Below, in pieces: positions 27,160-35,334 of a stretch of 64,000 nucleotides of DNA. The position numbers were made by a program, and so were the translations under genes. This DNA is from Limisalsivibrio acetivorans (lineage in GTDB: Bacteria; Chrysiogenota; Deferribacteres; Deferribacterales; Geovibrionaceae): positions 248,001-312,000 of the forward strand of contig NZ_ATWF01000002.1 of the NCBI RefSeq assembly GCF_000421105.1. The letters run 5' to 3'. The notes below the pieces were generated by a model, which made no database searches, was not told where the DNA came from, and worked only from the letters and a program-made list of their open reading frames with translations. Position 1 is the stretch's first letter. Each line of letters opens with the position of its first letter.

Positions 27160-28293
27160 TTAGAAGAATGATCTCACGCAGGATGTAAGTATGCCTCTGT
27201 TCAGGTAGAACCTGTCATCCTCGGTACCCTTCAACAACCCCATCTCATGAAGCTTTTTAACATCCCGGGCCACGGTGGTTCTGCTGACCTTGCCGTAAAG
27301 CTTAACGTATTCCTTTTTCAGCTGGAGTTCCGGAGGGGTGAAACCTTCGGGGACATTCACGAGCAGCATGAGAAGCTCAAACTGCCTCTTGTTGATGCGC
27401 TTCTCCTTGAGAAGATTCTCAAGGTAGTTTTCAAGGGTAACACCCTGAACATTCTCGATACTCTGTCTGCTTATATCCTGAAGTGTATCGATAACACCTT
27501 CGGCAGCGAAATCGGCAAAGGAAGAGGGGTCGTTTGTATCAAAGAAACCGGCAAGCTCCTTAAGATAGCGCTCACGGTTATTGTTGTAGAATATACTAAG
27601 CGAATAGGGAACAAAGCGCCCACCGCCGGACCTTACAATAAGGCTCTCCGCATATCTTCCGATAACTCCGTTGAAGGAGTGAAATGGGAGGATCTTTGCG
27701 ATATAGAGGTGTGTGCAAACCGCCCTGAAAAGGCTTCCGGCACTCTTCATCTCATCGGAGTTAATCCACAGGTAGAAGTTCTTCATAAGGAAGTTCACAT
27801 CAAGCCTTGAGGAGGGGGGATTCCATGAGCAGTCGGGAAGATCCTTATAAACCTTCGCTTCGCCGTTCCTGTAGTGCCCCTCCTCATCCTTTGAACCGCT
27901 GAGTCCCTTCACGAGTATGCCGAGAGCGCTGTGTACGGTATCAGAGGTGATCTCAAATCCCTCCTCAGAACTCTGGGAGGCTATATACTTATAGAGGTTC
28001 TTAAGGTTGTAGATCCTTATGGCAAGGGGATCGTGTCCTATAACCCCCTCTTTCTGCGAAATAATATTCTCTACCTCGGAGAGGGAGAGGGTGCTCCCCT
28101 CGATACTCGCCTGTGCATGGATAGATGCAGCAGGCAGACGAACGAGCTTCTGCTCTGCCACTTCGGGTAGAACAGGAACACTTGCCACCATATCGATTAG
28201 AGCCTGGGCACGGACAAGTTTTCCGGGTCTGCCGCTGAAAATACCGTTATATGTGAATTTCCCTGAATGGAAACTGTTTACTTCCTTGATCAT
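27160..28293 (-). CDS. Fic-domain-like protein with degenerate active-site motif
   Basis: About 377 residues in the Fic fold with a C-terminal winged-helix domain, an architecture common in Fic proteins that AMPylate targets. Residues 63-67 (SIEGS) match the inhibitory-helix motif of Fic enzymes. The catalytic loop, expected as HPFxxGNGRxxR with an acidic fifth residue, reads HSFNGVIGRYAE: His205 and the GR pair remain, but the acidic metal ligand, the Gly-Asn and the final Arg are lost. AMP transfer is therefore doubtful. The C-terminus (KRQFELLMLL...VSRTTVARDVKKLHEMGLL) is a clear DNA-binding-type domain, so a regulatory role is possible. ATG at 28293 chosen for GGAGAG 2 bases upstream. Confidence 0.8.
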   Translation of the reverse strand: MIKEVNSFHSGKFTYNGIFSGRPGKLVRAQALIDMVASVPVLPEVAEQKLVRLPAASIHAQASIEGSTLSLSEVENIISQKEGVIGHDPLAIRIYNLKNLYKYIASQSSEEGFEITSDTVHSALGILVKGLSGSKDEEGHYRNGEAKVYKDLPDCSWNPPSSRLDVNFLMKNFYLWINSDEMKSAGSLFRAVCTHLYIAKILPFHSFNGVIGRYAESLIVRSGGGRFVPYSLSIFYNNNRERYLKELAGFFDTNDPSSFADFAAEGVIDTLQDISRQSIENVQGVTLENYLENLLKEKRINKRQFELLMLLVNVPEGFTPPELQLKKEYVKLYGKVSRTTVARDVKKLHEMGLLKGTEDDRFYLNRGILTSCVRSFF

Positions 28294-28341
28294 AACTCTC
28301 CTTCGCAATAATTAGAATTTAAAAGAATAATAAAGGGCCGT

Positions 28342-29121
28342 TTATCCGGCCTCGGTTTTCTTTGCTTCCTGCCAGAGCTCTTCCATCTCTTCCAGTGATG
28401 CTTCTTCATAGGCCATCCCCTTCTCTTTGAGCCTTTTGCCTATGTAGTCAAACCTGGAAACAAATCTGGAGTTGCATTTCCGCAAAGCCTCATCAGAATC
28501 GACATCCAAAAAGCGGGAAATGTTCACTAGGGCAAACAAAATGTCCCCGAGTTCGTGCTCGATCTCCTCACGGCTACCGTTTAGAACCGCCTCTGTGAAC
28601 TCGCCGAACTCCTCATTCACCTTATCCATACACTGGGCCTTGCTGTCCCAGTCGAATCCAACCTTCCTGGCCTTCTCCTGAAGCTTTCTCGCCGTGGGAA
28701 GGGTTGGGAGGGTGGCAGGAACGCCGTCCAGTACAGATTTGCGGCTGTTCTTCTTCTCTTCAGCCTTTATCTTTTCCCAGCTTTCAACAACCTCTTCGGA
28801 ATTATTAACAGCTGCATCGCCGAAAACGTGGGGATGTCTTCTTACAAGCTTTTCGCTCACCAGGTCAAGGGCTTCTTCAAGGCTGAACTTACCCTCTTCC
28901 TCCGCCATTACCCCATGGAAAACAACATGGAACGCCACATCCCCAAGCTCCTCCCGGACATGCTCAATATCTTCGTTATCAAGGGCTTCAAGGAGTTCGT
29001 AGGCCTCTTCAAGGAAATGCTCCTTTATGGAATAAAGGTTTTGCTCCCTGTCCCATGGACATCCTTCAGGGCTTCTGAGTTTTTTTACAATTTCAACGAG
29101 TCTTTCATAGGAAGAGTTCAT
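28342..29121 (-). CDS. mazG: Nucleoside triphosphate pyrophosphohydrolase MazG
   Basis: All-alpha NTP pyrophosphatase of 259 residues that hydrolyses (d)NTPs to monophosphates. Two MazG domains are visible. The first has CPWDREQNLYSIKEHFLEEAYELLEAL and EELGDVAFHVVFH; the second, DWDSKAQCMDKVNEEFGEFTEAV and HELGDILFALVNISRF. Each carries the EExxE/ExxD metal-binding pattern. The gene sits between the Fic-like gene and the phage operon and is an ordinary chromosomal gene. Confidence 0.95.
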   Translation of the reverse strand: MNSSYERLVEIVKKLRSPEGCPWDREQNLYSIKEHFLEEAYELLEALDNEDIEHVREELGDVAFHVVFHGVMAEEEGKFSLEEALDLVSEKLVRRHPHVFGDAAVNNSEEVVESWEKIKAEEKKNSRKSVLDGVPATLPTLPTARKLQEKARKVGFDWDSKAQCMDKVNEEFGEFTEAVLNGSREEIEHELGDILFALVNISRFLDVDSDEALRKCNSRFVSRFDYIGKRLKEKGMAYEEASLEEMEELWQEAKKTEAG

Positions 29122-29247
29122 AAGGCAAATAATCCTCTTTGGAAGCTTACGAAGAATTTTAATTCACCGATGTCCAAAAATCAACCGTTACTCACATGGT
29201 GATTTCTTCTGTCCTCTGAATATTCAGGTAGTAAACGATTTATCCAT

Positions 29248-29272
29248 AAAAAAAGCCGCCCGGAGGCGGCCT
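29248..29272 (-). terminator. Terminator closing the phage structural operon
   Basis: 6-bp GC stem GCCGCC / GGCGGC with loop CGGA, followed on the minus strand by seven T's. It is a few bases past the stop of the last phage gene (29279). Confidence 0.85.
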
Positions 29273-29278
29273 GCTGTC

Positions 29279-29530
29279 TTAGTCCTTCCTTTTGTCCTCT
29301 AACACAACCAAGTTTCCATCATAGATCTTTCCATTGAAAACAATCTCTGCATTAACGCCCCTGCAGGGCGGAACTTCTTGAGGCTCTGTCGTTTTTTTTA
29401 GTGAAACAAAGTATCCGTCTGCAGAAATGCTAAAGGGCACCCTCCATAGGTTCAATCTCCATACCCCTGTATCGGGTATATCAAGCGTCCTCAGTCCATT
29501 CTCATTATCGTTGTATATCTCAAAAGTCAT
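29279..29530 (-). CDS. Small phage protein of unknown function
   Basis: 83 residues, last gene of the phage operon, 8 bases after the fibre gene. Acidic and basic residues are mixed, with no membrane helix and no motif I recognise. Position after a fibre gene suggests a fibre-assembly or accessory tail protein, but nothing in the sequence proves this. Confidence 0.6.
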   Translation of the reverse strand: MTFEIYNDNENGLRTLDIPDTGVWRLNLWRVPFSISADGYFVSLKKTTEPQEVPPCRGVNAEIVFNGKIYDGNLVVLEDKRKD

Positions 29531-29538
29531 AATACCAC

Positions 29539-31638
29539 CTATACCTTTGCTATTCTTGTAGCAAAATGTTCAGTTCTGGTTGCGTCAGCAACTGTGATAT
29601 TGTGTTTGAATAGTCCATCAGTAGTTCCACTCATGTACGCTCCTCCTAATGAGATAGACTGTTCTTCGGTTGATGAGCTGGGATAAAAGAAGTCGGAGAA
29701 GGTCGAGTTCAGCTCTTCCGACTGCACAGATGCGGGAATGAACACTGCAGACATATCGAACCCCGCTCCAGTCGAATCATGAACCGTTGAAACCCACCCT
29801 GAGGAGCCTAGATCGGATAGACCTGTGTTCACGTAATTACCCGTCCCAGTATTCTCCAAAATGTGTAAATAGCCCGATGTATCGCTCTTAAAACCCTCAC
29901 ACATCTTAATGCAGTTACCCCAAAGCTCATACAGACCCCTCCATACTGCCCCTGTAGAACCGTTTGTCATTATTTCCGAGCCGTTCGAGTTTCCTGGATC
30001 TATGGCGGACTGCACATCCGGCGTTCCTGTTTCAATCAGGCATAGCATCTGGATCGCTCCTATTTCATAGATCGTCCACATATGAAAGCCGTCTACACCC
30101 CCGGTATTCCTTGCTTCCGCCTTTGTTATGAAAGTACTCATAAGCTCATCTGTCATGGCGAGCACGCCATAGGTTGAGCCAAGCATGGTACCTCCATCAT
30201 CATTGGCGTTATATTTCCCGACGTAAAACTGTTCTATTTCAACCCCCGCATCTACAAACGCAGGATGAACTGAAAAGCCATCTTCCGGGGTATCGGAAAT
30301 CCACCAGCACTTCTTGCCCTCATATTCACTTCCGGTTGGTGCTGCAGCAACCTTGTAGTAAAACTTAGGTATCCTAACCATCTCCTGAGAGTCTATGGTT
30401 ACGTCCGTTATTCCACCCCATACTGGGTGGGAATCAAAGGTAGAACTGGTAGGTGATATACTGTTCCCCTGTTCGTCCACATATGCCCACGTCCCGCTCC
30501 CCCCTCCGGGAGTTACAAGTGCCAATCCGATAATGCCCGAGGTTGTATCGGCCGTGGCGAAGGATGTTTCTGAGGAGTATTCAGACCATCCGAGTACAGA
30601 CCCCTTATGCCTTACACGCCAGTAGTAGGAAGTGTTCGGACTAAGGGCACCGAAAGGTACACTGACTGAAACCAGATTCAGTGGATCTTCCCCTGAGTCC
30701 CATACAGTCGACGTATAGTCTCCAGATACATCAGTAATCTGCCACTGACTGGCAGAGTGTGTGTCTGTTGTGCCTGATACTGAGAATGCACTGGATGACA
30801 GGCTAAGCGTTGTAGAGGTATCGACGGATGCATCAGGAGGGCTCTGGTTAAAGGGTGTGCTAACATACTCAAAAGCAGAAGCGGTTGTGAATGAAGTGTA
30901 ATCCGACCACTCGGATGTCAGACCCGAATCCGAGGTATAAGCCACACGCCAGTAGTACGTTGAATTTGCCGAAAGGTTTCCCGACGGAACATTACATTGG
31001 GCAATATAACCTATCTGTCCGCTATCATAAGCAAGCGTACTAAATCCGCTATCCGAAGCGATTTGAAACCTTGCATACATTGCAGGGTTAAGCCCGGAAT
31101 AGTCGGATGAAGTAAGAGTGGGCGTTTCCTGAATATCCACTGCACCGGATGCGGGTGATATATTCGAAGGCTTATCAGGTGCATAAGCCTGCTCTACAAC
31201 TACGGAAAAAGCACCGCTCCAAGGCGAATCGGAGTATGTCACACCATCACCCTTTGCACGAACACGGACATTATAACTTCCCGATGCCCCCCATGAAAGG
31301 GTTATGGTAGGGTCCGCACTACCCGCCAGCATACCGGATACCACCGTATAGGTCCCATCCGCCTCCCATTCAAGGGATACAGCCTCGGCTGCTATATTTG
31401 ATGCAGATAAGAGCGAACCCTCATCGGTGTAGACAGGGGTCACTCCCGAAACCGAAGGGGCTGTGAGAGCCGGAAGTGACGCAGGAGGGTTGCTTAACCT
31501 TACTCTTAGCGCAGATTCTGACTCATCATGGACAAGATTCAGGACCTCTCCATCCGTTTTATATGTTGCTTTAAGTTCCTGCGAATCCGAATCAAATACA
31601 TCATTCAGAATCTCAGGAACGGTTTTTCTGCCAGCCAT
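29539..31638 (-). CDS. Phage tail fibre with Fn3/Ig-like repeats and lectin-like C-terminus
   Basis: 699 residues. After a short N-terminal segment come repeated Ig/fibronectin-type modules (for example YYWRVAYTSDSGLTSEWSDYTSF and YYWRVRHKGSVLGWSEYSSETSF). The C-terminal 300 residues begin GIIGLALVTPGGG and contain WRGLYELWGNCIKMCEGF and LGGAYMSGTTDGLF...HFATRIAKV, resembling the formylglycine-enzyme/C-type-lectin fold used as a receptor-binding tip in phage fibres. GGAGGG precedes the ATG. It probably determines the receptor. I saw no reverse transcriptase or template repeat nearby, so diversification cannot be claimed. Confidence 0.75.
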   Translation of the reverse strand: MAGRKTVPEILNDVFDSDSQELKATYKTDGEVLNLVHDESESALRVRLSNPPASLPALTAPSVSGVTPVYTDEGSLLSASNIAAEAVSLEWEADGTYTVVSGMLAGSADPTITLSWGASGSYNVRVRAKGDGVTYSDSPWSGAFSVVVEQAYAPDKPSNISPASGAVDIQETPTLTSSDYSGLNPAMYARFQIASDSGFSTLAYDSGQIGYIAQCNVPSGNLSANSTYYWRVAYTSDSGLTSEWSDYTSFTTASAFEYVSTPFNQSPPDASVDTSTTLSLSSSAFSVSGTTDTHSASQWQITDVSGDYTSTVWDSGEDPLNLVSVSVPFGALSPNTSYYWRVRHKGSVLGWSEYSSETSFATADTTSGIIGLALVTPGGGSGTWAYVDEQGNSISPTSSTFDSHPVWGGITDVTIDSQEMVRIPKFYYKVAAAPTGSEYEGKKCWWISDTPEDGFSVHPAFVDAGVEIEQFYVGKYNANDDGGTMLGSTYGVLAMTDELMSTFITKAEARNTGGVDGFHMWTIYEIGAIQMLCLIETGTPDVQSAIDPGNSNGSEIMTNGSTGAVWRGLYELWGNCIKMCEGFKSDTSGYLHILENTGTGNYVNTGLSDLGSSGWVSTVHDSTGAGFDMSAVFIPASVQSEELNSTFSDFFYPSSSTEEQSISLGGAYMSGTTDGLFKHNITVADATRTEHFATRIAKV

Positions 31639-31647
31639 TGTTCCCTC

Positions 31648-31860
31648 CTAGAGTGACTTTTTAACCCTTTTAACGTCGATCTTATCCAGTGATTTCCGTA
31701 CCTCTTCAAGTATCTCATCATCAATGGAAGTGTCCGTTCTTTCGGTAAGATTCTCCAAAGACCTCAATACAATGAGCCTTATGATATTCTCCGTTACAAA
31801 TGCCTTGAAGATAGACATAAGCGAACCTGTCAGAACTGTTGTTAGCGTACTAATCATCAT
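31648..31860 (-). CDS. Small phage membrane protein, candidate holin
   Basis: 70 residues: a hydrophobic N-terminal half (LTGSLMSIFKAFVTENIIRLIVL) and a charged C-terminal half with TDTSIDDEILEEVRKSLDKI. Small proteins of this shape are common beside phage lysins. It overlaps the M15 peptidase gene by 11 bases, which supports a lysis role, but holin function is inferred from position and topology only. Confidence 0.55.
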   Translation of the reverse strand: MMISTLTTVLTGSLMSIFKAFVTENIIRLIVLRSLENLTERTDTSIDDEILEEVRKSLDKIDVKRVKKSL

Positions 31861-32281
31861 CTCCCCCTATACTTTTGTATGCACTTTCAAAACCTGTGTA
31901 ACTACTGCCGATTCTCCCCCAGCGTGCAGAGTATCCCCGGATATCCAGATGAAAGCCGGGATCTCTCCAGTCCGGATATATCCCTAGCCCCACATAAGCG
32001 GCTGATACGGTATCGCATATCTGAACCTTATGGAGTGCCTCAAGCAGTGCATTGACCCCGGTTTTGTAGCCAACCCCTTCAATATGGAAATCCACCGCAT
32101 CACCCGTATAGTGGCGACTGCTGGTGGCATGCCCCGATGTTTCATAGCCACAGTGGATCAGAAAAGGCCTGTCTACACAACCCCTCAGACTATCCAGCAG
32201 GATAAGCAGAGCAGGGTTTATCCTGTCCGGATCCCCCCAGTTTTCATCCTTACTGAAATACTTTAGATTATTCCAAATCAT
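31850..32281 (-). CDS. Phage M15-family peptidase, probable endolysin
   Basis: 143-residue zinc peptidase of the M15A/YcbK-like type, expected to cleave peptidoglycan peptides. The metal site is visible as SSRHYTGDAVDFHIEG (HxxGxAxD type) and the second motif DPGFHLDIRG (HxD). There is no signal peptide, consistent with release through a holin or with attachment to the tail tip. It lies between tail genes and the candidate holin. Confidence 0.8.
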   Translation of the reverse strand: MIWNNLKYFSKDENWGDPDRINPALLILLDSLRGCVDRPFLIHCGYETSGHATSSRHYTGDAVDFHIEGVGYKTGVNALLEALHKVQICDTVSAAYVGLGIYPDWRDPGFHLDIRGYSARWGRIGSSYTGFESAYKSIGGDDD

Positions 32282-33243
32282 TCCCTCCTCCCTGTTACAA
32301 CCTTCATTAAAGGCTCCCCCCTGGAGCCGTTGTAGTCAACATAGCCCAAAAATGGATATTTGTTAGCCTCCTTATTATTAGCGTTAATTGTGTGTACTGC
32401 GAAATGGAAAGTGCTCTCGGGCGTTCCAGCTGTTAATGAGAATGCTGCACGACCGTTGTCTAAGCGATAAACCTCTCCTGCCTCCAAAACCACAAGGCCA
32501 TTGTAGTCCGGCTCTGGTCGCCACTCTGTATTCATCTCATACAGCAGTTCGGCTTTTCCATTGATATAAAGGAATGTTTTTGTGTTCGTATCCCAGCTGG
32601 TGTTTGTTGTAATTGTCTGCCTGGTGTGTTCAATTACTGCAATATCAAGCCCCGGCACAGATGCCTGGGCCTTAATCTCAATCCATTCCCCCCAGCGGTC
32701 CACAAGACAGGAATCGTAGTATTCAGAAACGACCATAACTCCAGAACCATCCCGAAGGAGTATACGGTCGATTCGCTCGACACACTCATCAATGTCCACA
32801 GCGGACTCCATGATGCTGAACAAACCTGTCCCAGCCTGTGAGACTTCCTCATATCCTTCATCGAATTCATCGTTTGTTATCAATTCATAAGGCTCAGTCT
32901 CACCACATTTAGAGATTAACCATCCACCTTCTGCAAGATAAGCGTATTTCACCTTACAACAGGGTCTCAGCTCATCAGCGAAACCTATCACCCTGTCAGT
33001 TGCTCCACACAATAAAAGCACCTCATCACCAACGCTGAATGCACTGGATGCGCCTGCAATCGAACCATCCACAACTTCTTCTGAGTCGGGAGTGCAGTGA
33101 TACAAAACGGGGACACCCGTAAGCAGCTCTCCAGTATCAATATCCAATGTATTCCCTTCTTTATCCACACCGGTCACCACACCGTGCACAAGGCTGTATG
33201 CCTCGGCAGCCTGCCCTAAGTTATTGACCTTTAATAAAGACAT
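32278..33243 (-). CDS. Phage tail/baseplate-region protein
   Basis: 321 residues, no membrane segment. The N-terminus VHGVVTGVDKEGNTLDIDTGELLTGVPVLYHC followed by SVGDEVLLLCG looks like an OB/beta-barrel module as in baseplate spike proteins; this is a weak resemblance. ATGA overlap with the lysin gene and a short gap to the upstream tail gene place it in the distal-tail set. Function not assigned. Confidence 0.6.
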   Translation of the reverse strand: MSLLKVNNLGQAAEAYSLVHGVVTGVDKEGNTLDIDTGELLTGVPVLYHCTPDSEEVVDGSIAGASSAFSVGDEVLLLCGATDRVIGFADELRPCCKVKYAYLAEGGWLISKCGETEPYELITNDEFDEGYEEVSQAGTGLFSIMESAVDIDECVERIDRILLRDGSGVMVVSEYYDSCLVDRWGEWIEIKAQASVPGLDIAVIEHTRQTITTNTSWDTNTKTFLYINGKAELLYEMNTEWRPEPDYNGLVVLEAGEVYRLDNGRAAFSLTAGTPESTFHFAVHTINANNKEANKYPFLGYVDYNGSRGEPLMKVVTGRRE

Positions 33244-33252
33244 ACGCTCACC

Positions 33253-34137
33253 TCATCCGTAAAGTGCCACAGGTAAAATCAAATCGGCCTCTTCATCAAG
33301 GGTTTCCCTCACAGAGGCTGATGAAAAGCTTCCCAAAGGCTGCAGGCCGCTACCGATAATTCCCTTTCCAATGCAGACACGGCTGTCCAGCCCATAATCG
33401 AAATAGTCTGAGGGTTTCAGTGCGTATCTTTTCTTCCTGAAATCAACCAGCCAGCGCAGGTCTGAACTGCCAACCCATTCGCCGTTGAACTCAACACCTT
33501 CACCACCTTCCAGGAAGACACCGTCGCTCCAAAGACCACAGCCTACTGTTACTGCGGAGGTAAACAACTCTGTCTCGAAAAAGGATGAGGCGTAGTATAT
33601 GCTGGCACCATTTTTAAGCTTCAAATTGACAGTTACGGATGTTCCAGGAACCGGGTATTTATCTCTGGGATTGATATAAAACGTCTCAGTGTCAGACCAT
33701 ACATAACCAGGGTTTCTACCTGTGATCTCACCGGAACTCGAAGGTGTGTGTATTGTAAATGAGTCCTTTCCCCAAACAATCGATACGGATTCAAGACCAC
33801 ATATATCTGGCATATTAATATAGTAAGCTAGCTTACTATCACTATAATAATATGATATACGCCTGTTTTCAGGCAGTATCGAACCACACGGTGAAAAGGG
33901 GATAACGTCCAGGCAGTTTTTGTCCCTCAAAACGGTATGTATTCCGGCACTCCCCTCATTACCCCTTCTGCCTATCTCCGCATTAACAGTAAGGGGGAGG
34001 TATCTTTCATCTACTCCAGAAAGCAGGGAACGGTTTTCCACACTGTATGAAATCCCTCTTGAACAGGCGTTTTTCACACATATGCCGCTGGGCTCCCAAG
34101 GATCCGGGCAGAGATATACGTTGAAACTTTCCATCAT
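33253..34137 (-). CDS. Phage tail-region protein, uncharacterised
   Basis: 294 residues, beta-rich by composition and Cys-containing (MESFNVYLCPDPWEPSGICVKNAC). No catalytic motif or membrane helix seen. It overlaps its upstream neighbour by 4 bases. A perfect 20-bp palindrome lies inside it at 33820-33839. A tail-tip structural role is inferred from position. Confidence 0.6.
   Translation of the reverse strand: MMESFNVYLCPDPWEPSGICVKNACSRGISYSVENRSLLSGVDERYLPLTVNAEIGRRGNEGSAGIHTVLRDKNCLDVIPFSPCGSILPENRRISYYYSDSKLAYYINMPDICGLESVSIVWGKDSFTIHTPSSSGEITGRNPGYVWSDTETFYINPRDKYPVPGTSVTVNLKLKNGASIYYASSFFETELFTSAVTVGCGLWSDGVFLEGGEGVEFNGEWVGSSDLRWLVDFRKKRYALKPSDYFDYGLDSRVCIGKGIIGSGLQPLGSFSSASVRETLDEEADLILPVALYG
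33820..33839. repeat. Perfect 20-bp palindrome inside a phage tail gene
   Basis: Half-site ATAGTAAGCT followed directly by its exact complement, no spacer. It encodes ordinary residues (DSKLAYY) in the tail gene. By simple chance less than one such palindrome is expected per window. Confidence 0.9.
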
Positions 34138-34898
34138 TCCACCGTGAATGAGTCGTTTCTGATATTGTCCGAATCGCTGTCTGCGTAGCCTTCCTTGGTT
34201 ATTCTGAGGCTATAGGTCCCCCTTCGGATAAGCCCTAGCGGCAGGGTTCCATCAACCCTCGAAACACCAGCAAACTTATCATTCAAATAAACATTTGCAC
34301 CCTCTACATCTTCGCCGGTGCAGGCATCACGGACATTAAGAGTGACCTGCCTGAGATCACTATCAGTCTCTTCGGTATAATCTATTGTAGTATATGAAGT
34401 TTCGCTTTTTGCGAAAACCTGAAAGAGGATAAGCGTGTGGGCCTGTGCGGATATGCAGTATCTATCGAATGTTGTAGCGTAACGAACTCTTAAGATGCCG
34501 CTTTTTTTCTCGCTAAGACTGAACGTGCTACCGCTGTTACGAAATTCTCCACAGTCCTTGCCCTCCCATGATGCCTCGAGTATTTTTACCGGAGGATATT
34601 CGGTTTTTGCATGATCAGATTCGTGGAATACCAGATACTCTGTATGTTCCTCACTCAAACCATTCTTTCGTTCGAGCACTTCGCCGGTATTCATTGTGGT
34701 TTCATGATTTATCAGACCGGGATATATCTTCAGGAAGCATCGCTCACCAGGCAAAAAATGCGTCCTGTTCCCGTTCATGGGGAGATCCTGCAGAACTCTG
34801 AGATCACCCTGTCCAGTGTCCCGTCTGGTGAAAATGACCGATTCCTTTCCCATATCATTCACCGTATACGTATATAACAACAGGGAATTCTGGTTCAT
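34134..34898 (-). CDS. Phage tail-region protein with C-terminal carboxypeptidase-regulatory-like domain
   Basis: 254 residues. The last 70 (VTLNVRDACTGEDVEGANVYL...GTLPLGLIRRGTYSLRITKEGY) form a recognisable PEGA/carboxypeptidase-regulatory-like beta sandwich, a surface-binding module often found in phage virion proteins. The N-terminal part is not recognised. It overlaps the upstream gene by 44 bases, an unusually long overlap; a later start would shorten it, but no better site is evident. Confidence 0.6.
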   Translation of the reverse strand: MNQNSLLLYTYTVNDMGKESVIFTRRDTGQGDLRVLQDLPMNGNRTHFLPGERCFLKIYPGLINHETTMNTGEVLERKNGLSEEHTEYLVFHESDHAKTEYPPVKILEASWEGKDCGEFRNSGSTFSLSEKKSGILRVRYATTFDRYCISAQAHTLILFQVFAKSETSYTTIDYTEETDSDLRQVTLNVRDACTGEDVEGANVYLNDKFAGVSRVDGTLPLGLIRRGTYSLRITKEGYADSDSDNIRNDSFTVE

Positions 34899-35334
34899 TG
34901 GAGGCTGGCACAGTTATTCCGAACCTCCGGTAATCAGCAAGTAAGGAAACCTTTGCAACGGCAATTCCGCCATCCTTTGGATCCACATCTGAGCTTATCC
35001 TGTTCACATCTGTTTTACTGATGTTCCCCAGTGAGTTACCGTACCATTTCCATGAAGAAACGCTCCTGAATGGAACATTTGTTTTAAGCTCACGACTTTC
35101 TACAAAGGTGTATACCTCATCATCCAATACTCCGCTCGCTGTACCAGCATCTATTATCGAGCCTGCACTGCTTGAATACAAAACTGCATCAGGTCTTTGG
35201 GCATAAACCCTGAACCAGGCTGTTTCGCCATAGATGAATCTCTTTCTGCCTTTATTTGCGGCATCATCCAGCATGATAACAACACCACTTTCCATGGATT
35301 CGGGTGTTACAAAACTTATCTTTACATCAGACAC
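34855..35334 (-). CDS. Phage tail-region protein, uncharacterised
   Basis: 159 residues, soluble, beta-rich composition (KISFVTPESMESGVVIMLDD). No motif recognised. Its start overlaps the stop of the 571-residue tail gene by one base, so the two are translationally coupled. Confidence 0.55.
   Translation of the reverse strand: MSDVKISFVTPESMESGVVIMLDDAANKGRKRFIYGETAWFRVYAQRPDAVLYSSSAGSIIDAGTASGVLDDEVYTFVESRELKTNVPFRSVSSWKWYGNSLGNISKTDVNRISSDVDPKDGGIAVAKVSLLADYRRFGITVPASNEPEFPVVIYVYGE

Noticed and set aside
29122-29278. Attachment site or Mu-type end at the phage boundary
   Set aside because: No direct repeat was found between this flank and 42650-42818, and no TG...CA ends with a target duplication could be recognised by eye.
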